From Pelargonium nanum (lineage: Eukaryota > Streptophyta > Magnoliopsida > Geraniales > Geraniaceae), in assembly GCA_036897485.1 (NCBI GenBank), contig JAYMTF010000001.1, positions 78,863 to 142,862 on the forward strand: a DNA stretch of 64,000 nt. Direction: 5' to 3'. Below are positions 53,119-64,000 of the stretch, piece after piece (the stretch's first letter is position 1; every line of letters begins with the position of its first letter). Made by a program: the position numbers and the translations under genes. Below the pieces are notes generated by a model, which was given only the letters and a program-made list of their open reading frames with translations, was not told the DNA's origin and made no database searches.

Positions 53119-56100
53119 TATGCTCATTTTCATGTGTTGACACAGGACAAGTAGCATTAGTGAAATCCCTATACTGTACCAGCCCCTGCTCATCATCAAA
53201 ACCAGCAGTAACAATTCGACATCCATCTACAGCCATTGCACAACACCCAGGCGGATTTGCTCCACTAGATAAACAGCTATACAAGGAATTTATTCTACCA
53301 CCAGACTCGGCTTCCCAAACATGAGTGGCTAGATCATGAGGGCCTCCTGTAACTATTTTGTATGGATCCATGTGCACATGCGTCACTGGCCCTGTATGTC
53401 CATCCAACTCAGCAATTGGTTTTGGTTTCAGAGACTCCTGGTTTCTCCGGATATCCCAAAGCATTGCTCTGCCACAGTTCAACATTTATTTTTCTCAGCA
53501 ATATAATTAAGTATTAACTTAATATTTCAACGCATTAGGCTATATCAGCATATATTAAACTGTACTAACAAGGTATTAGCTAATTAATGCATATTTATGT
53601 GTATAAGTGTTCAGCATGCGATGATGCAGAAACACATGAAAACTGAGTTCTGGATGGTCAAGGCACCAATGTGTGAAACTCAGTATCTTACGGATAATTC
53701 TTTGAACTTAATTTAAACAAGCTATTGGAATTATTTAAGTACATTCTCACAAGGTAGCATTTGGATTAGATTTTTTTGTTTAGGAATAGGAATCAATAAT
53801 AGAAATGAGAATGAGATTCTTAATTTTCATATTTGGATTAGATTTTTTGGTCATGAAATATGACTTTGGAATGGGATTCTCGTTTATTTTCCCATGCTTG
53901 ATTTCCATTTCCATTCCAAAAAAATTAAACTAAAAGCTACCTTATTGCTATCAAGAAAAGAAAAAAGAATAGTTAAACCAAAAAAGAATAGGGATTTTCA
54001 GAATTGTCTTACTTGTCAATCCCACCGGTGCAAATTAAGGATTTTGAAGGTAAAATATCGAAAGACTGAAGCTTTGGCTGATCAATTGCAGCAGTGATGA
54101 CTTTTTGCATTGTCCTTAGATCAATTGCAACAACAGATGAACCAGCAGCAACATAGACCAGTGAGTCATGACACTTCATGTTTACAGGTGCACCGGGGAC
54201 TAAAGTCATTCCCACACAGCATGACGAACGAGCAGCAGATGACGCAGTAGTATCCCAAACCCTCGCCTATTAGAAACTCCATAATGTTAGAAAAAGTATC
54301 GGATTCAAAATGGTAGAACCATCAAGATGAGTTAAATAACATATACCTATCCATCTTAAAACCTAATCCTTCTTCAAATATTTGAGTGACATACTTCTCA
54401 TCAGGGTCATGGTCCATGCCCAAGCATGTATTCCGGTCAATCACAAATATTGGTAGTTAAAAGTATTAAACAACTTGCTATTAATATGTATTACCAATAA
54501 TATCCCTACAATAAGTTATTTAAAACTCTTGATTCTGTTACATCAAATGCACATGGAGGGTATATGGGAGGAAAACTCACTTATCCTTAACTTTTCCAAA
54601 TACTGAATGCAAGATAAGGGAGTAATTAAAATTTCACACTGAAAGTGCTAGGAAAGATACCTTAGAATCATTTGAGATGCTCACCAACAAAGAAGTTCTA
54701 TGCCTGATAGTATTAAGGAAATGTTAGTGCAGTTGAAGAAAAAGAGCACCCCAGATCACAACCAGTCCATATATTTAGAAGAAGCTAATTATCATTCTAT
54801 GCACCAACAAAGTAAGATGCAGTGAACATCAAAATGCTAATTTATTGTAGTTATACTGAATAAAAAAATGTGCTGTGGTAAAATCATCACAAAGCCAATT
54901 CATACCCAGCAACTGACATCAATTTTACAGGTTTCTCATGCCCATAGAGTGTAGCCTTTAAAGCATGCTGACCACGTTTCCCGCTGGAGCTAAGTGACCA
55001 GAGGCGAACTGTACCATCTTCTCCTCCACTTCCCAATACTTTAACATTACCATCACCTAACAACTGATCGGAAAGGATGGAAACCGGTCCATTGTGTCCT
55101 CTGTAACATCGTTGGCAAGAACCCTACAAAGAGTGCATGAGACATGCAACTGTTAAGTATTAATGACAAAACCATAATGTAGGAAATCCTAAGTTAACAG
55201 AAATTCCTTGTAGCTCCTTGGACAAAATAATAATAACGACAGAACCAGCAGATAATCAAAATGATGATAATCATGGAACCAGCGGACAGTCTGGAAATTC
55301 AACTAACATCTGTCTATCTGATTGGTATGAAGCAATAGATTAGAGTATGGATTGTTGAAGCTCTAATCTTTTAGATGATTCTAGTTGAAATGCACATGCT
55401 TTGCACGTGGACTCATTAAAAAAATCTCAATATTAAGATCAGAGTTCAAATGAAATGCCTGAAACCCCAATAGAAAACAAAACAAACAGAAATTGGATGA
55501 AAGCCTATTGCAGAATAAATGACTTTTTTGTTATACTTCAATCCATTAAATGATTAGAACATTGAAACCCCAATAGCCAGTCCAACAAAAAATCCAATTG
55601 AAAACTTGCTGAGCATTTCAGCATACTGGATAAAAAAAAACATTTCTTTTTTCAAATATCACAATTCGAGCAGACCATAGACAGAAAAATATCAGATAAA
55701 TTAGTTGAAAAGAAGAATATGCATATGTGTGTGTGTGTACAGAGAGAGAGAGAGAGAGAGATTTAGTCTGAATTTAAAAAAAAATCATATTTTTAATGTA
55801 GAAAGTCAGAATTGCATTTTCCTTAGTCCTTATTACAAAACCTTGAAAAAGAATTCAGCACAAACATTAATACTTCAATGGAAGTTAAAAAAAGGAAAAC
55901 GCACAAACAACTAATAGATATTGTTAAAACATAATGTCCTGATGAGATGGGGGGAAAGTATTATAATTGAAAGAAAAAAAAATCTTTTTATATAGGCAGA
56001 TAACAAATTTGGTAAAGAGACATATAAGTTTGATTGAAAAATTTACACATTTATGGAGCAGTTCAAAGTTATAAACGACGAGACATATTCCTTCATGTGA

Positions 56101-57792
56101 AAACACACCATTGCGATTGGAACTTACCAAAAATAGTAAACAACATGACATCATATATGTCAACAAATTTGGAATTCCAAAACACAATTAGATTTTGCAA
56201 TACCTTCCACCATAGACGAATTGAGTGGTCACAGCTTGAGGTTACCAAGACAGTTTGTTTTCTCTGTGTCTCACTTCTAAACAAAGAAGTTTCCTGTAAG
56301 GAAAACAATCTGCATACTAGATTATTTTAGCTCAAATGTTAAAAATAAGCAAATAAGTTTTCAAATTCAGATAGATGTTGTTAAAAGGCTGCATCAATGC
56401 ATCAACTGAATGTTGTCACATTTTTACCCAGATTGTAATATGAACCGAATTTTTAAAAAAATAATGGAGATCCCTAAAGCCCTCTTTGTGGCTGAACAAT
56501 GACAGTAAGTCATTACACACGAGTCCAGCATCATTCTGTCAAACTCCACAAGTCTCTCCATCAATAAAGTATAATAATAGTAGATGAAATTGACATCAAC
56601 AAACTACGATCTAGGAGTCTCACATCAATATAGTAAAAGTGCTTAAAGAATATAATTTATGAGCTTTAGCACAACCCTTAGATAAGGAAACGACAAGGAA
56701 AATTCAAGCCAAAAAAATGTATTTCACACAATATAAAGCAAATGCAAGAGCACAAGCCGAAAAATAACTGAAACAAGCAAATATTTAACAGTATGTCAAA
56801 TTCTCACCTCATACAAGTAACCCTTGCCTTATGATCATGCAGGGTGACAAAGGAATATTTTCCAGGTAAAATGCTATCTGTCAAGGTCATGCTATCTGTC
56901 TTCAGCATTCGTATCACTGATCCCTAAATAATAGTGGGGGGCAACATGGTTACTGTTGTAAACTGTTAATGGACATCATTGAAATAAAATCATTTATAAT
57001 AAAGAAGTGGAATGCTTATATCTTCAGCTGGAAAATATCAGGAGCATAAATAAAGTCTCAACCAAACCATATATGCACCTCAGAGAAAGGATACCTGTGA
57101 AAAAATAATATTACTTTTGTTCAAAATTAAGTGGTTGAAAGGTTTCCCATCAGTGTAAAAGTCATAAACCCAAGAATCAGCAAACTTGAACTGATGCACC
57201 GCAGTTCGCCTGGCCAAATAGGCTTGCCTCACTCCCAATGCAGATTGTGAGGAACTACAAGGTTGTACTTCCACAGGCCAATGATCACTGTAAAAAAAAT
57301 TGACCAAACAAATTAAAAAGAATAAAAAAAAAAACAAGCTTTTAAACGTCATAGGAAAGAACCAAGCAAACCCAGAAACCCCAACAATCAATCCAATTTG
57401 GATGTTAATCTAGAAAGGGTGGCCAAAATTAGTACGAAACTGGTAAAAATTGAAGATTTGGATAAATAACATTCATATATTGGATAAATAACATTCTTAT
57501 CTCTCATTCTCAAATATCTACAACCGTTCCGGAGACCTAATTATTCAAACAGTTTGCACCTATGCAGTAACTAATGATAAAATATTTAGAGAAGAGAGAA
57601 CCTGAAGAAACGGTGCCAAATGGAGTCGGAGTAGGCGACTTTTTTGAGAGATTTACAGGACATGGCGAGGTTGGAGACGTCTTGGAGGCTGAGGTAGCTG
57701 GCGCAGTGAGCCAGTGCGTCCTCATCCAAATCCGTGATTCTCGTTGCCTCCGGCGTCTGGTTCTTGGACGGTGATGGTGTCGAGTCGCCCAT
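53057..57792 (-). CDS. F-box / WD40-repeat protein (FBX2-like, At5g21040 type)
   Basis: Likely substrate receptor of an SCF ubiquitin ligase: the F-box binds SKP1/ASK and the WD40 propeller binds the target. Eight exons (57602-57792, 57095-57287, 56808-56923, 56204-56276, 54906-55123, 54661-54703, 54013-54266, 53057-53468) give 499 residues. F-box at about 18-62 (ITDLDEDALAHCASYLSLQDV, quoted in part; SIWHRFF). WD units include SSCDHSIRLWW, GSGGEDGTVRLW, SISNDSKARVWD, KAMLWDIRR and GGPHDLATHVWE. The C-terminal tail is Ser/Asp/Tyr-rich and comes from a tandem duplication. In Arabidopsis the like protein has been linked to phosphate-starvation responses; that role here is inference. The intron between exons 4 and 5 is about 1.08 kb and the one between exons 7 and 8 about 0.54 kb; the latter carries a TTTGGATTAGATTTTTT direct repeat (about 53760 and 53832) typical of MITEs. 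Confidence 0.9.
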
Positions 57793-58421
57793 TTTTCTCT
57801 CTCAATGAATTGCTCCAATTTGGCGATTGTGGCACATTAGAACCCTATAAAACCAGAGTGATGAAGAGAAAAGGTAGTTACAGGTTTCTGGGTTTCGAGA
57901 ATGTTTGATTCGCACCGTACCGCACCGATCAAAAAATGCCAGGCTCATTCATTCCCAATGCTTGCAACACTGTCCTTCTCGGACACGACTATATTATGAG
58001 CTGTTCCCTTCTTATATTACCATCTTCTTCAAATAAAATGAAAATGTGTTTTTTTTTTTTTTTTTTTGAGGAAGCTCAAAATATATATGAACTAAATATG
58101 AATATTTGGACATGATTTACAATCCATACGAATTGTATTCTCCTCATAATTTACCATGTTAAAACCCAAAAGGTAGATAACCATGACAATATATCAATAT
58201 TTTTATTTCAACTGAAACAAAAAAAAAATGAAATTGAATCTTGCAACCAAATTCATAATCAAGTGAAGACAACAAGTTTCTTTCTAGTAGAACAAAATCC
58301 TTATTTCCTATCACACATTGGTGGACTAGGGCGATCGCTGCAACAGCAGGAGATGAGACAAGGAGATTTACAGAAAATACAGCCGAAGGTCATGTGATTG
58401 TTTCTACTAGTTGTGAAATAG
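57793..58421. other. Between F-box/WD40 start and VHA-d end
   Basis: F-box gene upstream region and VHA-d 3' UTR. A 20-T run near 58030-58047. No other feature. Confidence 0.45.
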
Positions 58422-61400
58422 CTAAAATATGAAGACAACACTGTCGTGAACTCTTGTCTTCTGGTTCTGAGCAACACATTCGGATATCCACATCAGGTTT
58501 CTGATCTCTTGCTCCCTCAACCTCATGTATGCAAAGAATACCCCATAATGGAACTGCAAGTCGGGGAAAAAGCAATTACATCGTAAGTTTATGTATCTGG
58601 CATATCAAGTCAATGATTACTTTCCTAAATGAAGTCCGGGTAAGAGTAATGGGTAAGAGTAACAGAAACACTAGAAGAAAATTGATATTCATTGATACAA
58701 ACACAAACCTGTTGCTCAAAAGATAAGCAAAGCCTCTTCACCTCCTCCTCATAGAATGCCTTGTCCAGCATCTGGCTCTCTCCATACGATAACTTAGAAA
58801 AGATTGCTTGGTAAGGAGGATATTTTTCCATGACACCACGAACCTGCAATAATGGTCAACGGAAATGTAATCGATGATTAAGAGCAGTAGGCGCCATATC
58901 TTAATTAGATACATAACATGCAGCAGAATGACTTGGCATGAGTTTCCTTCTATTCATATTTATCAGCAATCATGCAATTCAGTATTTTCAAAGTCATATT
59001 TGTACACATCTTTCACATGTCTGCTGCTTGTTACATTTGATAGGTCCTTGGATGTTTTCAGTTCAGAAAAAGATGGTTGAGAATAAGAGAATGTGAGCAG
59101 AAGGCAATTAAATAAGCCAAGAAATGCAAATAAGGGAACTATTCCGTCTGCTATTTAAATTATTTTCTTTCCACTCAAATTAAATAAAACCGTAAGTACC
59201 TGATCTATGTCCTCACAGACAGCAAGTTCCTCATGTCCATAGGGGTAACTGTATCACATAAGCATCCAACGCCAGAAAAAGACATTGGAAACATCACATC
59301 ATATCTGAAGGAAAAACAAAATGAACTTGGAGCAAAGAGCTTACAGTAAACCAAAACTAGAGTACAGTTTCCTGCGATCATCTCGAGTAAGCTCGGTACC
59401 AATACTGCAAAATGTGAACAGCATTAATCAGATTAGCAGAAAGAAGCTTGGCACTGGAAGATTAATTTCCCACAAACTGACACTGCAAGATTCGCTAAAA
59501 AAAATCAATGAGACATTTTTCAACAGTTCACCTGTTAATGGAAATGTTGACGGCTCTTCTGTCAGCCTCAAAGGAAAGGAGGTCAGACATGATCTCAGCA
59601 GTGGCACCCCCAAGTTTCTGTTTACAAGAATCACATCAAACTTAAGACAGGAAATAGAGAAACTTCACATATACAAAGAAAAGAAGTGATCATTCTTTAC
59701 AGTTCAGCTATTAACCTCACCTGGCAAAACCTGTAAAAATCCTCAAGATATGCTTTGTAAAGAGTGTTCCTCATAATTTCAATGTTCATGTCATCCAAGT
59801 CCTACAGATATCCAATCTCATGTATATAAATCATTCCATGACAATAATTCACAGTTGATGGCATTGTGCATAAGCTCATAAAGACAAAATAAAAAATTTG
59901 TCCACACTCCACAATAAAGCAGCCAATGGCTACAGTGCTTTTCTCCATTGACCAAGTCTACACAATCAGCCACTTTTGCACAGTCAAATATATGTTACAC
60001 TCTTCCACTAAAATAGGTTGGAAAGGCTAAGATCTTAAGTTTAGCCAGTGACTAATCCTTTCCCAGCATCATCTCTCTATCTATCATGTTAGGGAGTTTG
60101 AACTAAATGGAAGTTCCTATCTTTTATCTCCTCTTCTCTGACATGTAGGCAATGACCTCCTTTTAACAAACTATCATTTACTACAGAACTTTTTAAATTC
60201 AGAAAGAAAAAAATATTGGAAATTACAATTTATACTTGACTCTAAAAGAATTTGTAGATATATATTCAAGGTCTCATGATGGTAAGTCATTAACAATGGC
60301 ATCTAAAGTTATAAGAGGCACTCCAAAATTTTAAGAAAATGCAAAATAGAGGTGAACCAAACAATCAATAGTACTCAGTACCTCAGATGTAATACACTCG
60401 GAGAAATACGGAGCCAATGGGGTGTCAACAAGCACCAACCTATATAGTTCACGCATATTTTGAGCAACTGCCAGGGTAGCAATGCTGATAAAAAAAATAA
60501 ACAAATAAGTATGAGTGAAAGATTACCTTCAGGAAAATAGTAAGACATAAATTGGAAGGTAACACTACCTGTCAAACATGCCCAATGGATGGCACTTCTC
60601 TAATAGTTCCTGAACATCCCTCTCATGCAGGGTTCCAGTAACAATCAGGACAACATTGTCTATCATGTGTCCGTATCTGTATGAAATGACACATTACAAT
60701 CTCCATAAGTTCATAAGAATTTCTTCAGTCACTACCCGTAAGTCCAAAAGAGTTAGTATCACAAAAGTTGACTCAAAATAGTAGGGCAGGAATATTAAAT
60801 TGTGCAAGCCTAATGCCAGCCCAATCAATGGGTTGAGAAAGAGTTGGCCATAATTTGAGCCTAACCATGAGGAAAATATAAGCAATGCCATTTTCATTTT
60901 ATTGTTTCTAAACTGTTAATTACTTTTCGACAGTAAACTTTGTGTTCAGCCCCACACCCAGCAGTCAGAGGAATTAATAAAGTTTTAAACTGTTATAATT
61001 ATTCATCTTTTCTTAAAATGTTGCCCTAGAAATAAGAAAGCCTTTTCTATTTATTTTCGTTCAAAATGCAGCCTATATGAGATAATCAAGACAGTACAAG
61101 AAAAGTCGTATTCAAATACAGTTTTGGAGAGAGAAAACCCACACACGTGATATATTCTAAGAAGGTTGACAATGGCTCTGTTGCTTGACATAACATATGC
61201 TTATACTCATCGACCAGTTTAAGTGTGCACTTCTCCACGATTGTAGTAGTATGCAGCGGTGAAGGTTCTGCAAACAAAAACAAAAAAAAAAAGTGTTTCC
61301 ATTACATGTTTCCAATGCATTGAAGCAACGAAAAAAAAACAACTAAACTGCAGCTATTCAAACAAATCACCAGGCAGTAACCATCCCTAAAAGCATTAAG

Positions 61401-62345
61401 AGATGGTAGTTCAACTTATACAAAATTGGTCAATGGTGAGTGTTTTCTGGTTCTTTTCTTCATTTAAGGACCACTTGAATTCTTTCTCACCAGTAGTTGT
61501 AATTTATGATTGAATATTGATTATTAGATCAGTACCAAACACATTCTTTTCTTCGCTTGTATTCTGTACTGTTATTCTAACACTCCAAAATCTGATTCTA
61601 TATTCTCAAGCCTCTAACCTTAGTCAAATTAAGTTGAGCATAAAACCACACCTTACAGTCATAACATAAGAGTCAGAAATCTTAAGTAACTAGTAACTAT
61701 TGTTCAACATGCAAATTCATCCATGTAAACTTTCAATTATATCCAAACAAAGAAAAGTAGAAAACCTCCTTCTTATAACTTTAGTTTCCATGAAAAGGTG
61801 TATATCTAGTCGAAATAATACAAACACAATGCTCTAATTAAACATTGGAATTGTACCCACATCAATAACATACACCTGCGAAAAGAAACGACACACAAAA
61901 ATGGACTAGATTTTAGTGTGGCCCAATCACAAAATTTCCAGCATCTAACAAATACCAGATCCCATACATAACACCACATCCATTACAAACTCTAACCAAG
62001 ACAATATTCACCACTTCCAACTGTAAAAAACAAACCGATCAAAGATTCAAAGTTCCACTTTTCCCTCCCTAATTCTCTAAGCAACCAATCAAAAATAAAT
62101 AATAATAAAAAACAGAGAAAATCAAGGAATTACGACAGAATTGAGAGTAAAAATGAAAACGCACCATTCTGGAGGTAGGGACCATACTCGGTGGCGGAGA
62201 GGTGCATCTTGATGTCGTCGAGCGTCTCGCACTGGCAGAGATTGTTGTAATCGGCGGCGGTGAGGAGACCGGCCTTGTGACCCCTGACGATCGCTTCCAG
62301 ATACCCGCCATGGATGTTGAAAGTGAGAGCTTCAAATCCGTACAT
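58422..62345 (-). CDS. VHA-d: V-type proton ATPase subunit d (V0 sector)
   Basis: Peripheral subunit that caps the membrane c-ring and couples it to the central stalk of the proton pump in vacuole and trans-Golgi membranes. Ten exons (62165-62345, 61147-61267, 60569-60676, 60382-60484, 59721-59801, 59532-59617, 59345-59404, 59200-59248, 58709-58843, 58422-58553) give 351 residues, the exact family length. Start [20 protein letters not shown] is invariant in plants. Later motifs: [55 protein letters not shown] and a C terminus ending HDSVVFIF. All junctions are canonical and in frame. The upstream region has TGGGCT near 62558 and no clear TATA box. Confidence 0.95.
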
Positions 62346-62711
62346 CTTGAACTCGGAAATGGGAAGATCTAAAACCCTAACGAAGCAGATTCTATTAGAG
62401 AATCGCAGGGTTAGGATGTGATTGTGAAGGAGAGCGACAAGAGAGGTGAAGTGTCTGTTTTGTCATGACACGATCATATTCATGATGAACAAACTGATCT
62501 GACAGTGTTGCTGTAGCTACAATCGCAGTTACCATATTACCCTTGTACTGTGGTTTATGGGCTTTTCATGGGTCGAAGTGGGGCCCAAAAATGCTATGGA
62601 TTAGATATGGACTTGTGGCTTGAAGTCATTGGACCTAAACAACCAAACAATTAAAAGTGCTTGTTTGGTAACTTCAACTTCAAATTCCACTATTGATATC
62701 AACTAGGAGAA
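62346..62711. other. Upstream region of VHA-d
   Basis: Contains site II-like TGGGCT (about 62558) and GGGCCC near 62581. No TATA box or repeat seen. Confidence 0.35.
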
Positions 62712-63060
62712 AGATTCAATTTAGCCTTGAACTATCCAAAACGTGTTGATTTAGTATATATGAACTATCAATCGAGTCAATTTAGTCAAAAGGTTTTTCA
62801 ATCGTGTCAATTTAGTTCAAATGTTTTCAGAAATCGTATCAAATCAGGACATTTCGTCAAATCCATGGACGGAATCTGTTAGTTCCTGCTTACATGTAAA
62901 AAAAATTTGACGGATTTCGTCCATGAATTTGACATAATGTCCTGATTTGACATGATTTTTGAAAATATTTGGACTAAATAAACACGATTAGATAACATTT
63001 GGACTAAATTGACTCGATTGGCCCTTTGGACTAAAAAAAGAAATAAATAAATTGAATTTG
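62712..63060. repeat. Fold-back element with about 150-bp imperfect inverted arms
   Basis: Left arm 62712-62880 and right arm about 62905-63060 are inverted copies. For example ATCAAATCAGGACATTTCGT on the left faces a right-arm sequence that reads ATGTCAAATCAGGACATTAT on the other strand. Each arm also repeats GAGTCAATTTAGTCAAA-like units. No coding capacity; probably a MITE. Confidence 0.75.
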
Positions 63061-63154
63061 GGATACAAAAGAAAATGTTGGAAAAATATATAGCTAATTA
63101 AGCAAGCTCAAGCTCAAGCTCTTGCTTCTGCATGCGCCGGCAGTTAAGCAACTT

Positions 63155-63309
63155 TTTTTTAAAAAAAAAAAAAAATTGAGCTATACAACAGAGGGCAGCT
63201 CTCCCCTTTTAACCCAAAACCACACCCCACCCGGCGGCAACGGGATTTGAATCCACGATCTCCCACACGGAGATGTGTGTCTTGACCATTGCGCCACCTC
63301 CTAGGGGCT
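63155..63309 (-). mobile_element. tRNA-derived SINE with exact target-site duplication
   Basis: Flanked on both sides by GCAGTTAAGCAACTT (63140-63154 and 63310-63324), identical 15-mers. On the minus strand the 5' part has a Pol III A box (TGGCGCAATGG, about 63286-63296) and B box (GGATTCAAATCCC, 63242-63254). The 3' end is a T/A-rich tail at 63155-63176. Length about 155 bp. It does not fold as a full tRNA. Confidence 0.85.
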
Positions 63310-63324
63310 GCAGTTAAGCAACTT

Positions 63325-64000
63325 GTTCAATTTAAAATTCCAGTAAACAAAAATAAGTATATATCTACAGATAATATATAAATGAAGGAAAAAAATATGT
63401 GTACGAATATATGGGGACCGTTTACGGTGTGATCTGTAAATGTAAAAAAGGTTCATATGATGATCCATAACGAACGAGGATTCCATGCTTTTAATATTGT
63501 TTGTGTTATTCGAAAAATCTTTGAGGAAGCACATGGTTGGTTTACAGAGGAACCTGATTCTTTAACATGTGTATGCTACGAAAATATCTGCATGTCCTTC
63601 ATGTTATTATATGTGTATATTATATTATTCATATGCAATATAATTAATAGTAATGTCGGGGAGATGGACCATATATATCTGAAATTACGTACAACGACGA
63701 CTTGATTATAAAATGAACAAATGGGTCATGTGCATCATAAGTTATACGAATATTTGATTTCTTGTTTAACTGAAAATGTGTACGCAATGAAGTTAAAATT
63801 TTCTACCAGTTTTTTTTTTTTTTTGTTCACGAATATGTTTTAAGGTTTGTGGATATTATTTTTCATATTTCAAAAAATAGTTCACAAACATTAAAAATAA
63901 TGGAGCAATGCTATTTGTACAAAAAAAATTTACAAAAATAATTGTACAAAATGATGTGTCAATAAATGAGATATGACACATCAAAAATCATATTAATGAC
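63325..64000. other. Right-edge intergenic DNA
   Basis: AT-rich. The last 100 bases (from GGAGCAATGCTATTTGTAC, 63902) look like the end of a dispersed plant repeat, cut by the window edge. No gene seen. Confidence 0.35.

Noticed and set aside
63242-63300. Possible second tRNA gene
   Set aside because: A and B boxes are present, but no full cloverleaf or acceptor stem forms, and the target duplications and tail mark a SINE.

Overview
The window is nuclear DNA of a dicotyledonous plant. It is AT-rich, the genes carry many short GT–AG introns, and the protein families are plant ones: short PIN8, RLCK-VII kinase, HIR, WRI-type AP2 and NPF transporter. The rosid, perhaps Rosaceae, flavour is only an impression. 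No bacterial, viral or CRISPR-like system is present. I rebuilt gene models by hand from splice sites and reading phase. Every intact model closes to a whole number of codons, but exon ends may be off by a base.

Layout, left to right. The window opens inside VIH (PPIP5K, + strand, 3' part only), whose splice donor next to a Stowaway-like MITE appears to be gone. Next come a thioredoxin h2-like gene (-), an NPF2-type transporter with three lesions (-), NDUFAF7 (-), a PBL34-type kinase (+), HIR (+), VDAC (-), PIN8 (-) and a pectate lyase (+). A small LINE-derived insertion with a target-site duplication follows. Then come the FACT subunit SSRP1 (-), tRNA-Glu(CTC) (-), mitochondrial pyruvate dehydrogenase E2 (-), a WRI3/WRI4-like AP2 factor (+), an F-box/WD40 protein (-), the V-ATPase subunit d (-), and an upstream region with a fold-back element and a tRNA-derived SINE.

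The order VIH–PBL34–HIR–VDAC–PIN8–pectate lyase matches, from memory, two Arabidopsis segments: At5g15070–15110 and At3g01270–01310. The window looks like the unfractionated ancestral block. NDUFAF7, SSRP1 and VHA-d are also near neighbours in Arabidopsis (around At3g28700–28730), so a second conserved block seems interleaved here. The genes are mostly housekeeping: organelle assembly and metabolism (NDUFAF7, VDAC, PDC-E2), endomembrane acidification (VHA-d), chromatin (SSRP1) and signalling (VIH, PBL, HIR). PIN8 and the pectate lyase form a divergent pair of probable pollen genes.

I found no undescribed biological system. The observations most worth a second look are the damaged VIH exon boundary, the multiply lesioned NPF gene, the E2F plus site II promoter of SSRP1, and several small duplications that copied exon ends or splice sites into neighbouring introns.
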